Source of the DNA: Streptomyces sp. CA-278952
GTDB taxonomy: Bacteria; Actinomycetota; Actinomycetes; Streptomycetales; Streptomycetaceae
NCBI RefSeq assembly: GCF_028747205.1
Contig: NZ_CP112880.1
Span: forward strand, 4,340,001-4,404,000
DNA length: 64,000 nt
Reading direction: 5' to 3'
A program made the translations under genes and the position numbers. Shown piece after piece: positions 41,464 through 49,617 of the stretch. The notes under the pieces were generated by a model, which did not search any database, was not told the DNA's origin, and saw only the letters and a list, made by a program, of their open reading frames with translations. How positions within the stretch are numbered: the first letter of the stretch is position 1; every line of letters starts with the position of its first letter.

Positions 41464-41502
41464 ATGCCCCCGCCCCGCGCTGTATGCGCAGTTCGGGGGC
41501 AT
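41464..41502. terminator. Convergent terminator between int and gpmA
   Basis: atgcccccg (41464-41472) with cgggggcat (41494-41502), with additional pairing inside; it serves both convergent genes and now replaces the displaced ancestral gpmA terminator. Confidence 0.7.
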
Positions 41503-41513
41503 GATCAGCGAAC

Positions 41514-41532
41514 CTACTTCTTCTTGCCCTGG
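41514..41532. repeat. Right attachment-site repeat (inside the gpmA 3' end)
   Basis: The 19-bp sequence identical to 36651-36669; it encodes the last residues QGKKK and the stop codon of gpmA on the reverse strand. Confidence 0.8.
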
Positions 41533-42275
41533 TTCTTCACGGCCTCGATGGCGGCCTTCGCCGCGTCCGGGTCCAGGTACGTGCCGCCCGGCTTCAGCGG
41601 CTTGAAGTCGGCGTCCAGCTCGTAGGAGAGCGGGATGCCGGTCGGGATGTTGAGGCCCGAGATCTCCTCGTCCGAGATGCCGTCCAGGTGCTTCACCAGA
41701 CCGCGCAGGCTGTTGCCGTGGGCGGCGACCAGGACCGTGCGGCCCGTGAGGAGGTCCGGGACGATGCTGTCGAACCAGTACGGGAGCATGCGGACGACGA
41801 CGTCCTTCAGGCACTCCGTGTCCGGGCGCAGCTCCGGCGGGAGCGTCGCGTAACGCGGGTCGTCGAACTGGGAGTACTCGGCGTCACGGGCCAGCGGCGG
41901 CGGCGGGGTGTCGTACGAGCGGCGCCACAGCATGAACTGCTCCTCGCCGAACTCGGCGAGCGTCTGCGCCTTGTCCTTGCCCTGGAGCGCGCCGTAGTGG
42001 CGCTCGTTCAGGCGCCAGGAGCGGCGGACCGGGATCCAGAGGCGGTCGGCGGACTCCAGGGCCAGCTGGGCGGTCCGGATCGCGCGGCGCTGGAGGGAGG
42101 TGTGCAGGACGTCGGGGAGCAGACCGGCGTCCTTGAGCAGCTCACCGCCGCGGACTGCTTCCTTCTCGCCCTTTTCGGTGAGGTTGACGTCCACCCAACC
42201 GGTGAACAGGTTCTTCGCGTTCCATTCGCTCTCGCCGTGGCGGAGGAGGATCAGCTTGTACGGTGCGTCGGCCAT
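41514..42275 (-). CDS. gpmA: 2,3-bisphosphoglycerate-dependent phosphoglycerate mutase
   Basis: Interconverts 3- and 2-phosphoglycerate in glycolysis and gluconeogenesis. The 253-aa protein has the phosphohistidine motif [11 protein letters not shown] (His about 11), [31 protein letters not shown], and the second catalytic His in [23 protein letters not shown] 42275 carries a TACGCT box 13 nt upstream, predicting a leaderless mRNA. The last six codons are supplied by the integrated element's copy of the attachment site, leaving the protein sequence intact. Confidence 0.95.
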   Translation of the reverse strand: MADAPYKLILLRHGESEWNAKNLFTGWVDVNLTEKGEKEAVRGGELLKDAGLLPDVLHTSLQRRAIRTAQLALESADRLWIPVRRSWRLNERHYGALQGKDKAQTLAEFGEEQFMLWRRSYDTPPPPLARDAEYSQFDDPRYATLPPELRPDTECLKDVVVRMLPYWFDSIVPDLLTGRTVLVAAHGNSLRGLVKHLDGISDEEISGLNIPTGIPLSYELDADFKPLKPGGTYLDPDAAKAAIEAVKNQGKKK

Positions 42276-42282
42276 GAGTCCG

Positions 42283-42288
42283 AGCGTA
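42283..42288 (-). promoter_or_regulatory. -10 element of leaderless gpmA
   Basis: TACGCT on the reverse strand, 13 nt before ATG 42275. Confidence 0.5.
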
Positions 42289-42481
42289 ATCGAACCCGTG
42301 CGGGCTCCGCGCGCCCGCCCGTAACGCGGACAGGGCCCCGGCCGGGAGCGCTCACCGGGCGGACGATTGACGGGGGCCGTCAATCCAGTGGCGGGTGGGG
42401 AGCCGGGCTTCGTAATGTCTCGGTCGTCGTCGGGGGTGTTACCCGAGGCCTCGTTCCGTACGTCCCGTGGGGGGAATCCTT

Positions 42482-43810
42482 ATGTCCGTCGCCGGTCTGC
42501 GCAGAGCCGCCCGCGAGACCGTCTCCGGGCTGCCCCGCGAGTTCTGGTGGCTGTGGACCAGCACCCTGGTCAACCGCCTCGGGGCGTTCGTCGCGACCTT
42601 CATGGCCCTGTACCTGACCCTGGACCGGGGCTACTCCGCCTCGTACGCCGGGCTCGTCGCCGCCCTCCACGGGCTCGGCGGGGTCGTCTCGTCGCTCGGC
42701 GCCGGCGTGATGACCGACCGGCTCGGGCGGCGGCCCACCATGCTGATCGCCCAGCTCTCGACCGCGGTGTCCGTTCTGGTGCTCGGCTTCATGGTGCACC
42801 CGTTCGCCATCGGCGCCGTGGCGTTCTTCGTCGGCATGGCGAGCAACGCCTCGCGCCCCGCCGTCCAGGCGATGATGGCGGACATCGTGCCCCCGAAGGA
42901 CCGGGTACGGGCCTTCTCGCTCAACTACTGGGCCGTCAACCTCGGCTTCGCGATCTCCTCCGCCGGCGCCGGCTTCATCGCCGAGTACAGCTACCTCGCC
43001 TGCTTCATCGGCGAGGCCCTGATGACGCTCGTGTGCGCCGTGCTCGTCTTCATGAAGGTGCCGGAGTCGCGGCCCGAGGAAGCGGCCGTGAAGACCGTCG
43101 GCGGCAAACGGCCCAAGGACGAGGTGCGGCTGACCACCGTCCTGCGCGACGGGCGCTACATGGGGGTAGTGGGGCTGTCGTTCCTGGTGTCGCTGATCTT
43201 CCAGCAGGGGTACGTGGGACTGCCGGTGGCCATGGTGCAGGACGGGCTGTCCAGCTCCGACTTCGGTACCGCCATCTTCGTCAACGGCGTGCTGATCGTC
43301 GTGCTCCAGATCCCCGTCACCCGGTTCATCCAGCACCGCGACCCGCGCAGGCTGCTGATCATCTCCTCGGTGCTCGCCGGGTACGGCTTCGGGCTGACGG
43401 CCTTCGCCGGGTCGGTCGCCGCGTACGCCCTGACGGTGTGCGTCTGGACCCTGGCCGAAATCGTGAACGCGCCCACCCAGACGGGCCTGGTCGTGCAGTT
43501 GTCGCCCGCCAAGGGCCGGGGCCGCTACCAGGGCATGTACACGATGTCCTGGTCGGTGGCCGCGCTCGTCGCACCGCTGATGTCCGGCTTCGTGATCGAC
43601 AACTACGGCGCCGCCTGGCTCTGGGCCGCCTGCGCCGTGATCGGCACGGTCGCCGGCCTCGGCTACTGGCTGCTGATGCGCAACCTGCCGCGCGAGGAGC
43701 ACGCGGTGGCGGACGCCCTGCCCGAACCCGCGCCCGTACCGGCCGAGGCCCGGCCGGACCTGGCCGAGCCGGAGGCCGCGCCCGCCGCCGCGGTGGAGCG
43801 GGCGGGCTGA
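42482..43810 (+). CDS. Major facilitator superfamily transporter
   Basis: A 442-aa MFS permease with 12 predicted helices. The motif A signature GAGVMTDRLGRRPTML follows helix 2 (about 69-84); hydrophobic blocks include FVATFMALYLTLDRGYSASY and AACAVIGTVAGLGYWLLMR. The C-terminus is Ala/Glu/Pro-rich and cytoplasmic. ATG 42482 follows gggggg at 42468-42473; the frame extends five codons upstream to a GTG. Substrate unknown; it resembles drug-efflux DHA1 members. It is divergent from gpmA. Confidence 0.87.
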   Translation: MSVAGLRRAARETVSGLPREFWWLWTSTLVNRLGAFVATFMALYLTLDRGYSASYAGLVAALHGLGGVVSSLGAGVMTDRLGRRPTMLIAQLSTAVSVLVLGFMVHPFAIGAVAFFVGMASNASRPAVQAMMADIVPPKDRVRAFSLNYWAVNLGFAISSAGAGFIAEYSYLACFIGEALMTLVCAVLVFMKVPESRPEEAAVKTVGGKRPKDEVRLTTVLRDGRYMGVVGLSFLVSLIFQQGYVGLPVAMVQDGLSSSDFGTAIFVNGVLIVVLQIPVTRFIQHRDPRRLLIISSVLAGYGFGLTAFAGSVAAYALTVCVWTLAEIVNAPTQTGLVVQLSPAKGRGRYQGMYTMSWSVAALVAPLMSGFVIDNYGAAWLWAACAVIGTVAGLGYWLLMRNLPREEHAVADALPEPAPVPAEARPDLAEPEAAPAAAVERAG

Positions 43811-43834
43811 TCCGGGCGACCGGTGACGCGCACG

Positions 43835-43866
43835 GTGCCCGCCCGGAACAGAAGCCGGGCGGGCAC
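43835..43866. terminator. Terminator between the MFS gene and the cysteine-rich peptide gene
   Basis: gtgcccgcccgg (43835-43846) and ccgggcgggcac (43855-43866), a perfect 12-bp stem with an 8-nt loop; shared by two convergent genes. Confidence 0.8.
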
Positions 43867-43893
43867 GTGCGTTCGTACGCGGCGCGGCGCGGC

Positions 43894-44043
43894 TCAGCCG
43901 GAGCAGCCGCCGCACTGGCACGGGGCACCGGACTGGCAGCCGCACCCGCAGCCCGACCCGCAGCCGCAGGCGCCGAGCACGGGTCGGCGCACCACTTCGG
44001 TCGGGGTCTCCTGCTGGGATCCGGTCGTGGGGGAATCGGCCAT
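43894..44043 (-). CDS. 49-aa cysteine-rich peptide (metallothionein-like)
   Basis: Read on the reverse strand from ATG 44043 after a strong gaggagg. It starts MADSPTTGSQQETPTEVVRR and ends in a Cys/Gly tail with eight cysteines, at positions 26, 28, 32, 34, 36, 42, 44 and 47, in CxC and CxxxCxCxC spacing. Such spacing binds soft metals (Zn, Cu, Cd) in metallothioneins. No homologue was recalled with certainty, so metal binding is inferred from composition. It was missed by length-limited ORF calling. Confidence 0.72.
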   Translation of the reverse strand: MADSPTTGSQQETPTEVVRRPVLGACGCGSGCGCGCQSGAPCQCGGCSG

Positions 44044-44300
44044 GGTTCCTCCTCAGGGCATACGGCTGGGCGGCGGACGCCGCTGCGCCGCCGCCGGGAA
44101 CGCACGGCCCGACCCACCGCTCACGGCCATGGCGTCGTCCGTCCCCGCCCCATTGCATGCCCATCCCCACGGGCGCATCAACGGCGCACGCGTGCAGGAA
44201 CATGAGTGCGACCCGCGTGCGCCGTGGATACTCCGGTACGCCAGTGGCCGCCGCGGGCGTACCCGAGCTGCCGGAGCTGTGCGAACCGACGCAGCGGCCG
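44044..44300. other. Region between the cysteine-rich peptide and phoU
   Basis: About 260 nt, no supported gene; it should contain the promoter of the cysteine-rich peptide. Nothing else recognised. Confidence 0.5.
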
Positions 44301-44978
44301 TTACGCGCCCTCGACCGGGGCCGCCGCCTGGATCTCGTCCGCGTGCTCGCCCGTCACCAGGTAGACGACGCGCTTGGCGACCGACACCGCGTGGTCGGCG
44401 AAGCGCTCGTAGTAGCGGCCCAGCAGCGTCACGTCGACGGCCGTCTCGATGCCGTGCTTCCAGCGGTCGTCCATCAGGTGCTGGAACAGCGTGCGGTGCA
44501 GCAGGTCCATCTCGTCGTCGTCCTGCTCCAGCTGGAGTGCCAGATCGACGTCCTTGGTGATGATGACCTCGGCCGCCTTGGCCATCAGGCGCTGGGCGAG
44601 CTGGCCCATCTCCAGAATGGTGGCGTGCAGGTCGTGCGGGACCACGGTCTGCGGAAAGCGCAGCCGCGCCAGCTTCGCCACGTGCTGGGCGAGGTCGCCC
44701 GAGCGCTCCAGGTCGGCGCTCATCCGCAGCGAGGTGACCACGATCCGCAGGTCGGTCGCCACCGGCTGCTGGCGGGCGAGGAGCGCGATGGCGCGGGCCT
44801 CCAGATCGTGCTGGAGGTCGTCGACCTTCTGGTCGCCGGCGATCACGGTCTCCGCCAGCGCCAGGTCGGCGTCGAGCATGGACGTGGTCGCCCGCCCGAT
44901 CGCCGAACCGACCAGCCGGGCCATCTCGACCAGGCCTTCTCCGATCGAATCGAGTTCCTCGTGGTAAGCGTCGCGCAT
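44301..44978 (-). CDS. phoU: PhoU, phosphate-signalling negative regulator
   Basis: Couples phosphate transport to the PhoR-PhoP system and keeps Pho signalling off when phosphate is ample. The 225-aa protein has two PhoU three-helix bundles, with the typical metal/acidic motifs LQHDLEARAIALLARQQPVA, SADLERSGDLAQHVAKLARL and YYERFADHAVSVAKRVVYLV. Its promoter region is shared with the divergent phoR-phoP operon and carries PHO boxes, so PhoP is expected to regulate it. Confidence 0.94.
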   Translation of the reverse strand: MRDAYHEELDSIGEGLVEMARLVGSAIGRATTSMLDADLALAETVIAGDQKVDDLQHDLEARAIALLARQQPVATDLRIVVTSLRMSADLERSGDLAQHVAKLARLRFPQTVVPHDLHATILEMGQLAQRLMAKAAEVIITKDVDLALQLEQDDDEMDLLHRTLFQHLMDDRWKHGIETAVDVTLLGRYYERFADHAVSVAKRVVYLVTGEHADEIQAAAPVEGA

Positions 44979-45067
44979 GGGAAGTCCCTCTCCAGTTCCT
45001 GAGGCCGGGGTCTCGGACCGACCCCCACGGTTACACGGTGGGGCCGTAACGCGTCCGTATCCGTCCC

Positions 45068-45100
45068 CCTAAGTGAACCGGCTCCTACCCCTCGGTGAAC
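45068..45100. promoter_or_regulatory. PHO box array (PhoP binding site) between phoU and phoRP
   Basis: Three 11-bp units read on the reverse strand: GTTCACCGAGG, GGTAGGAGCCG and GTTCACTTAGG. The outer two match the direct-repeat-unit consensus of Streptomyces PhoP sites, which begin GTTCACC. Placed between divergent phoU and phoR, so PhoP probably autoregulates here. Confidence 0.85.
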
Positions 45101-45161
45101 TCTGGGCGACGAGTGTTCGAGATGGCACTCGGACGGCTGGGAGGGAGTCGTCGCACCCGCA

Positions 45162-45167
45162 TAACCT
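45162..45167 (+). promoter_or_regulatory. -10 element of phoR-phoP
   Basis: TAACCT, 12 nt before ATG 45174; predicts a leaderless phoR transcript, just downstream of the PHO boxes. Confidence 0.5.
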
Positions 45168-45173
45168 TGAAGC

Positions 45174-46436
45174 ATGGACGTGAACGCGGCGGTCGCCGCA
45201 GCTGCAGCGATCGCCGGGCTGTTGACCGGTGTGATCGCCATGCTGGCGTTCCGCTGGAGCGAACGCGACCTGAAACGGCCCACGCGTACGTCGCTGCGGC
45301 CGGACAACAACGCGGCCCTGCCCCCCGGGGTGGACACAGTCCTCTCCGTTCTCAGCTCCTCCGCCGTCGTCCTCGATGAGAGCGACGGCGTGGTGAAGGC
45401 CAGCTCGGCGGCGTACGCCCTGGGCCTGGTCAGAGGCGGCCGGCTGGCCGTCGAACCCATGCTCAACATGGCCAGGGACACCCGGCGGGACGGAGAGATA
45501 CGCCAGGGCGAGCTGGACCTGCCCCGGCGCGGCACGGGCCGGGGGGACACCCTCGCGGTCTCCGCCCGGGTCGCCCCGCTGGGCTCGCGGCTGGTCCTGC
45601 TGCTGGTCGAGGACCTCACCGAGGCCCGCCGGATAGAAGCGGTACGGCGCGACTTCGTCGCCAACGTCAGCCACGAGCTGAAGACGCCGACGGGAGCGCT
45701 CTCCCTGCTCTCCGAAGCGGTCATGGACGCCTCCGACGACCCGGAGGCGGTGGAGCGGTTCGCCGGGCGGATGCAGATCGAGGCGACCCGGCTGACCAAC
45801 CTCGTCCAGGAGCTCATCGACCTCTCCCGGGTGCAGAACGACGACCCGCTGGAGGACGCCGAGCCGGTCAAGGTGGAGACGCTGGTCGCCGAGGCGATCG
45901 ACCGCTGCCGCCAGCAGGCCGGCTCCAAGCAGATCACCATGGCCTCCGCGGGCGCCGAAGGCCTCACGGTCTGGGGCAACCGCGGCCAGCTCGTCGGCGC
46001 GCTCGGCAATCTCGTCGAGAACGCCGTCAACTACAGCCCCGCCCACACCCGCGTCGGCATCGCCGCACGCCGCATGGCCTCACCGGGCGGGGACCTCATC
46101 GAGATAGCCGTCACCGACCAGGGGATCGGCATCTCCGAGAAGGACCGCGAACGGGTCTTCGAGCGGTTCTACCGCGTCGACCCGGCCCGCTCACGGGCCA
46201 CCGGTGGCACCGGTCTCGGCCTCGCCATCGTCAAACACGTGGCCGCCTCGCACGGCGGGGAGGTCACCGTCTGGAGCTCCGAGGGACAGGGCTCCACCTT
46301 CACCCTCCGGCTGCCCGAATCGGGCGCCGTGAGGGAGCGCACCACCGGCGGACCGCTTATCGTCAACGGCGACGACGAGGGGCCGTACGAGACCGACACC
46401 TTTGACCCCTTCCCTGCCCCGGAGGCTCTTCCGTGA
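45174..46436 (+). CDS. phoR: PhoR (SenX3-like), phosphate-sensing histidine kinase
   Basis: Membrane sensor kinase of the phosphate-starvation response. The 420-aa protein has an N-terminal helix (residues 7-25), a PAS-like sensor region (about 55-150), and the kinase core: H-box FVANVSHELKTPTG with phosphorylated His167, N-box LVENAVNYSP, G1 VTDQGIGIS, F-box ERFYRVDPARS and G2 GGTGLGLAIVK. An acidic C-terminal tail follows. It overlaps phoP by 4 nt. Homologue of mycobacterial SenX3. Confidence 0.95.
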   Translation: MDVNAAVAAAAAIAGLLTGVIAMLAFRWSERDLKRPTRTSLRPDNNAALPPGVDTVLSVLSSSAVVLDESDGVVKASSAAYALGLVRGGRLAVEPMLNMARDTRRDGEIRQGELDLPRRGTGRGDTLAVSARVAPLGSRLVLLLVEDLTEARRIEAVRRDFVANVSHELKTPTGALSLLSEAVMDASDDPEAVERFAGRMQIEATRLTNLVQELIDLSRVQNDDPLEDAEPVKVETLVAEAIDRCRQQAGSKQITMASAGAEGLTVWGNRGQLVGALGNLVENAVNYSPAHTRVGIAARRMASPGGDLIEIAVTDQGIGISEKDRERVFERFYRVDPARSRATGGTGLGLAIVKHVAASHGGEVTVWSSEGQGSTFTLRLPESGAVRERTTGGPLIVNGDDEGPYETDTFDPFPAPEALP

Positions 46437-47113
46437 CCCGAGTGCTTGTCGTCGAGGATGAGGAATCCTTCAGCGACGCCCTGTCCTACATGCTGCGCAA
46501 GGAAGGTTTCGAGGTCGCCATCGCGGCGACCGGCCCCGACGGGCTGGACGAGTTCGAGCGCAACGGCGCCGACCTGGTCCTGCTCGACCTGATGCTGCCC
46601 GGCCTGCCCGGCACCGAGGTGTGCCGCCAGCTCCGCAGCCGCTCCAACGTTCCGGTGATCATGGTCACCGCCAAGGACAGCGAGATCGACAAGGTCGTCG
46701 GGCTGGAAATAGGAGCCGACGACTACGTCACCAAGCCGTTCTCCTCCCGGGAGCTCGTCGCCCGCATCCGGGCCGTCCTGCGCCGCCGCGGGGAGCCGGA
46801 GGAGGTCACCCCGGCCGCCCTGGAGGCGGGGCCCGTCCGGATGGACGTGGACCGGCACGTGGTCACCGTCTCCGGCGGCAAGGTCGACCTCCCGCTCAAG
46901 GAGTTCGACCTGCTGGAGATGCTCCTGCGCAACGCGGGCCGGGTGCTGACCCGGATGCAGCTCATCGACCGGGTCTGGGGCGCGGACTACGTCGGCGACA
47001 CCAAGACCCTCGACGTCCACGTGAAGCGCCTGCGCGCCAAGATCGAGCCCGACCCGGGCGCCCCGCGCTACCTCGTCACCGTGCGGGGCCTGGGGTACAA
47101 GTTCGAGCCGTAA
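46433..47113 (+). CDS. phoP: PhoP (RegX3-like), phosphate response regulator
   Basis: OmpR-family transcription factor controlling phosphate-scavenging and, in streptomycetes, antibiotic genes. The 226-aa protein has a receiver domain with phospho-acceptor Asp52 (LVLLDLMLPGL), T79-type and K101-type conserved residues (IMVTAKDSE; YVTKPFSSREL), and a winged helix (LPLKEFDLLEMLLRNAGRVL; LDVHVKRLRAKIE; VRGLGYKF). The start is GTG 46433, overlapping the phoR stop (GTGA). It binds PHO boxes such as the one at 45068-45100. Confidence 0.96.
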   Translation: MTRVLVVEDEESFSDALSYMLRKEGFEVAIAATGPDGLDEFERNGADLVLLDLMLPGLPGTEVCRQLRSRSNVPVIMVTAKDSEIDKVVGLEIGADDYVTKPFSSRELVARIRAVLRRRGEPEEVTPAALEAGPVRMDVDRHVVTVSGGKVDLPLKEFDLLEMLLRNAGRVLTRMQLIDRVWGADYVGDTKTLDVHVKRLRAKIEPDPGAPRYLVTVRGLGYKFEP

Positions 47114-47143
47114 ACCGAAGGACGCCGAGGGCGACACCGCCCC

Positions 47144-47195
47144 AGCCATGCCGAAGGGGCGCTTCCCGGTTGGGAAGCGCCCCTTCGGCATGGCT
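47144..47195. terminator. Strong bidirectional terminator after phoP
   Basis: Perfect 24-bp arms, beginning agccatgccgaagggg at 47144 and ending ccccttcggcatggct at 47195, separated by only 4 nt (ggtt). It lies between phoP and the convergent lipoprotein gene. Confidence 0.92.
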
Positions 47196-47230
47196 GTACG
47201 CCCGTCTGCGTTACGGGGCGGGGGCCCGCG

Positions 47231-47962
47231 TCAGTCGGCCGCGGGTACCGAGGCGGCGTCGCCCGTGCCCGGGGTGCTGCCCGTCTCGCCCTGCGTGCCG
47301 GTCTCGCCCTGGGCGCCCTCGGTGCCCGTGCCGTTCGCCGGTGCGCCGGGCGCCTCGCCCTCGGTCGCGCCGGGGGTCTCCGCCTCGCCGGACGCCTCGC
47401 CGGACGCGCTGCCCGACGGGGTCGGCTTCGGCGCGGGCTCCTCCGCCTTGGGGCTGGGGCCGAAGTCCTTGAAGAAGCCCTCGGCCGGGAAGACGCTGGC
47501 GCCGAGGCCGACGTCGCCGGTCCTGCTGAGCTTGAAGACGACCTGCTGGACGTCGCCGTTGCGCGCCGCCTCGCCGCTGTTCTCGATCACGGCGGCGGCG
47601 TTGCCCTCGCCGCCGAGCGTGACCTGGCCGCCGGCCGGGACCACGACGGGGCCGTCGCCCTTGGCGGCCTGGAGCTTCACCTCGACGTCGCTGCCGGGCA
47701 GCGTGACCGACTCCAGCACCTCGCGCTCGGTGCCTTCGTTGAACAGCGTCGCGGCGACGACAGCGGGGCCGTCCGCGCCGCCCTCGGGCTGCGTGAGCAC
47801 GTTCACGTTCTGGATCTTGATGTCGCCCACCGTGGTGGCCGGGTTGTCCGGCCTGACCTTGAGCGTCTCGGCGTTGTTGCCCGCCGCGCAGGCGGACAGC
47901 GAAACGATCGAGATCACGGTGGCGGCGGCGGCGAGGGCGCCGTGTCGAAGGCTGCGGCTCAC
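47231..47962 (-). CDS. Secreted lipoprotein (DUF461-like), near the Pho operon
   Basis: A 243-aa lipoprotein: a signal peptide (MSRSLRHGALAAAATVISIV) and lipobox SLSACAAG (Cys25), a domain with copper-chaperone PCu(A)C/DUF461-like strands (IKIQNVNVLTQPEGGADGPA; VAATLFNEGTEREVLESVTL), and a long Gly/Glu/Thr tail (GTGTEGAQGETGTQGETGST). It lacks the Met/His ligands of typical copper chaperones, so a copper role is uncertain. Convergent with phoP across the strong terminator. Confidence 0.78.
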   Translation of the reverse strand: MSRSLRHGALAAAATVISIVSLSACAAGNNAETLKVRPDNPATTVGDIKIQNVNVLTQPEGGADGPAVVAATLFNEGTEREVLESVTLPGSDVEVKLQAAKGDGPVVVPAGGQVTLGGEGNAAAVIENSGEAARNGDVQQVVFKLSRTGDVGLGASVFPAEGFFKDFGPSPKAEEPAPKPTPSGSASGEASGEAETPGATEGEAPGAPANGTGTEGAQGETGTQGETGSTPGTGDAASVPAAD

Positions 47963-48770
47963 GGCGGCGGCAACTCCTTGAACGAGTCGGACTGCGGACT
48001 TCGGACGTCAGTCGTCGAGCGGTGGTGTGTCGAGCGGTGGTGTAAAGCCGCCCTAAGGGTGTGTCAGCGGCCTTAGGCTACCGAGCCGCCGCGCCCGCCC
48101 TGCACCCGACCCGCCCCTACGCGCTCCTGCTCTTCCCGGGGGGCGGTGACGGATGTTCGCCGGGGATGGTGAGGGATGTTCGCCCGGGGATGGTGTGGGG
48201 CGTGCGCCGGGGATGGTGCGGGGCGTTCCCCGGGGGATGGCGAGGGATGTTCCGCAAGAGGTGGTGAGGGAGGGGCCGAGAGGCTTCGCCGGTACGTCCT
48301 CCGAAGGGGCCCGAGGTGTTCTACCGGCGGGTACGCCATGTGCCGTCCACGTAATCCGCGTGATCAATTCTTCTGGCCTCGTCGTGGCGTCGTGGTCGTT
48401 TCTTCGCCATTCCCGGCTCGCGGCGGAAAGGGGCCGGGCGCCATGTGGCTTGATCAATTTCATTGCGGTCGGACAGTTACGTCCGTACGGGTGAGCGACC
48501 ATCGAACGGAGTACGGAATGATGGCCATCTCGAACCCGACAAACCGGGACTTTCGCCCTCTTCTGTAGGGCTTCCGGGTCGCGCGACGCGGATGTTTCGC
48601 TCCGGGCGCACAGCGGCTCCGACCTGCGAATACCGTCTTCCGGAAGCCTTCCGCAGCACGTTCGTGTTGCTGTTGTCAAGCCCCGAGATATGCCCTGACC
48701 TGCGAAAACGCCATTCAGGAGATGCGGTTCTCGTGTTACTCTGGATAGCCACGGAAGGGGTACCTGTCAC
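47963..48770. other. 808-nt region upstream of carD
   Basis: Contains the GGGATGTT-type repeats at about 48150-48272, a relatively AT-richer part (48350-48460) with two copies of tgatcaatt, and the carD promoter near 48737. No gene supported. The length suggests regulatory complexity for carD or a lost gene. Confidence 0.55.
48150..48272 (+). repeat. Degenerate tandem repeats upstream of carD
   Basis: Four to five imperfect copies of a unit of about 28 bp (ggggatggtgagggatgttc) with drifting sequence and spacing. Confidence 0.7.
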
Positions 48771-49253
48771 ATGACGTTCAAGGTTGGCGACACCGTGGTC
48801 TATCCCCATCACGGGGCCGCGCTGATCGAGGCTATCGAAACTCGCCAGATCAAAGGCGTGGACAAGACCTACTTGGTGCTCAAGGTCGCCCAGGGCGACT
48901 TGACGGTTCGTGTGCCGGCGGACAATGCGGAGTTCGTGGGCGTGCGCGACGTGGTCGGGCAGGACGGGCTGGACCGGGTCTTCGAGGTGCTGCGCGCACC
49001 GTATGCCGAAGAGCCGACGAACTGGTCCCGGCGCTACAAGGCAAATCTCGAAAAGCTCGCCTCCGGCGATGTCATCAAGGTCGCCGAAGTAGTGCGTGAC
49101 CTGTGGCGTCGGGAGCGCGAGCGCGGTCTCTCCGCCGGAGAGAAGCGCATGCTCGCCAAGGCCCGCCAGATCCTGGTGAGCGAGCTCGCTCTCGCGGAGA
49201 ACACGAACGAGGACAAGGCCGAGGCTCTGCTCGACGAGGTCCTCGCGTCCTGA
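48771..49253 (+). CDS. carD: CarD-family RNA-polymerase-binding transcription factor
   Basis: Binds the RNA polymerase beta lobe and stabilises open promoter complexes, in particular at rRNA promoters; it is essential in mycobacteria. The 160-aa protein has an N-terminal RNA-polymerase-interaction Tudor-like domain ([20 protein letters not shown]) and a C-terminal helical DNA-binding domain ([40 protein letters not shown]). The ribosome-binding site ggaagggg precedes ATG 48771. Followed by ispD and ispF, the same order as in mycobacteria. Confidence 0.95.
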   Translation: MTFKVGDTVVYPHHGAALIEAIETRQIKGVDKTYLVLKVAQGDLTVRVPADNAEFVGVRDVVGQDGLDRVFEVLRAPYAEEPTNWSRRYKANLEKLASGDVIKVAEVVRDLWRRERERGLSAGEKRMLAKARQILVSELALAENTNEDKAEALLDEVLAS

Positions 49254-49264
49254 AAACTGGATTA

Positions 49265-49285
49265 CTCCGGCTCGTACGGCCGGAG
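49265..49285 (+). terminator. Hairpin after carD
   Basis: ctccggc (49265-49271) pairs with gccggag (49279-49285), 7-nt loop, 11 nt after the carD stop. Confidence 0.65.
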
Positions 49286-49617
49286 CGCACCGGTTGTATG
49301 AATGTGCCGCGGTGCCCGCTGACCAGCCGTTTTCACGCTGTGTCGTCGGGCGCTGAGGCATGTTCGGACTCACCCGGTGCCCGACTGCCGGTAGCCCCGT
49401 GCCCGCGGTGTGATCCGCGTATGCGGCGGCCGTCGGTGAGGGACGGCCTCCGTGCTGCGTGAGCACCCGACGCGACCCGCGCTCGACCGGGTGTCACGGA
49501 AGGGGCCCGGTGCGAGCCCGGGGCGTCACGCCCGGCTCGCTGGGCCCCTACCCATGTCGGTCGTGGAAACAAACCTGCCGAACCTTCGGACCTTCTCGGA
49601 CCTTCGGAGTGCAACCG
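49286..49617. other. Region between carD and ispD
   Basis: About 330 nt with no supported gene; short direct repeats of accttcggac occur near 49576-49607. The ispD promoter must lie here if ispD is not read through from carD. Confidence 0.5.

Larger units (their letters stand above)
36651..41532. mobile_element. 4.9-kb integrated element in the 3' end of gpmA
   Basis: Bounded by identical 19-bp copies of the gpmA 3' end (36651-36669 and 41514-41532). The right copy is the functional gene end and lies 78 nt from a tyrosine integrase pointing at it. Inside are the integrase, a truncated GntR/UTRA gene (GntR regulators such as KorSA occur beside int in pSAM2-type elements), a GNAT gene, and an AT-richer two-gene cassette with unusual codons. 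No replication, excisionase or FtsK/TraB-like transfer gene is present, so it appears to be a decayed or satellite-type element. Confidence 0.82.

Noticed and set aside
41514..42275. gpmA inactivated by the integrated element
   Set aside because: The last codons match the usual C-terminal KNQGKKK and the stop codon is kept, so the gene is intact.
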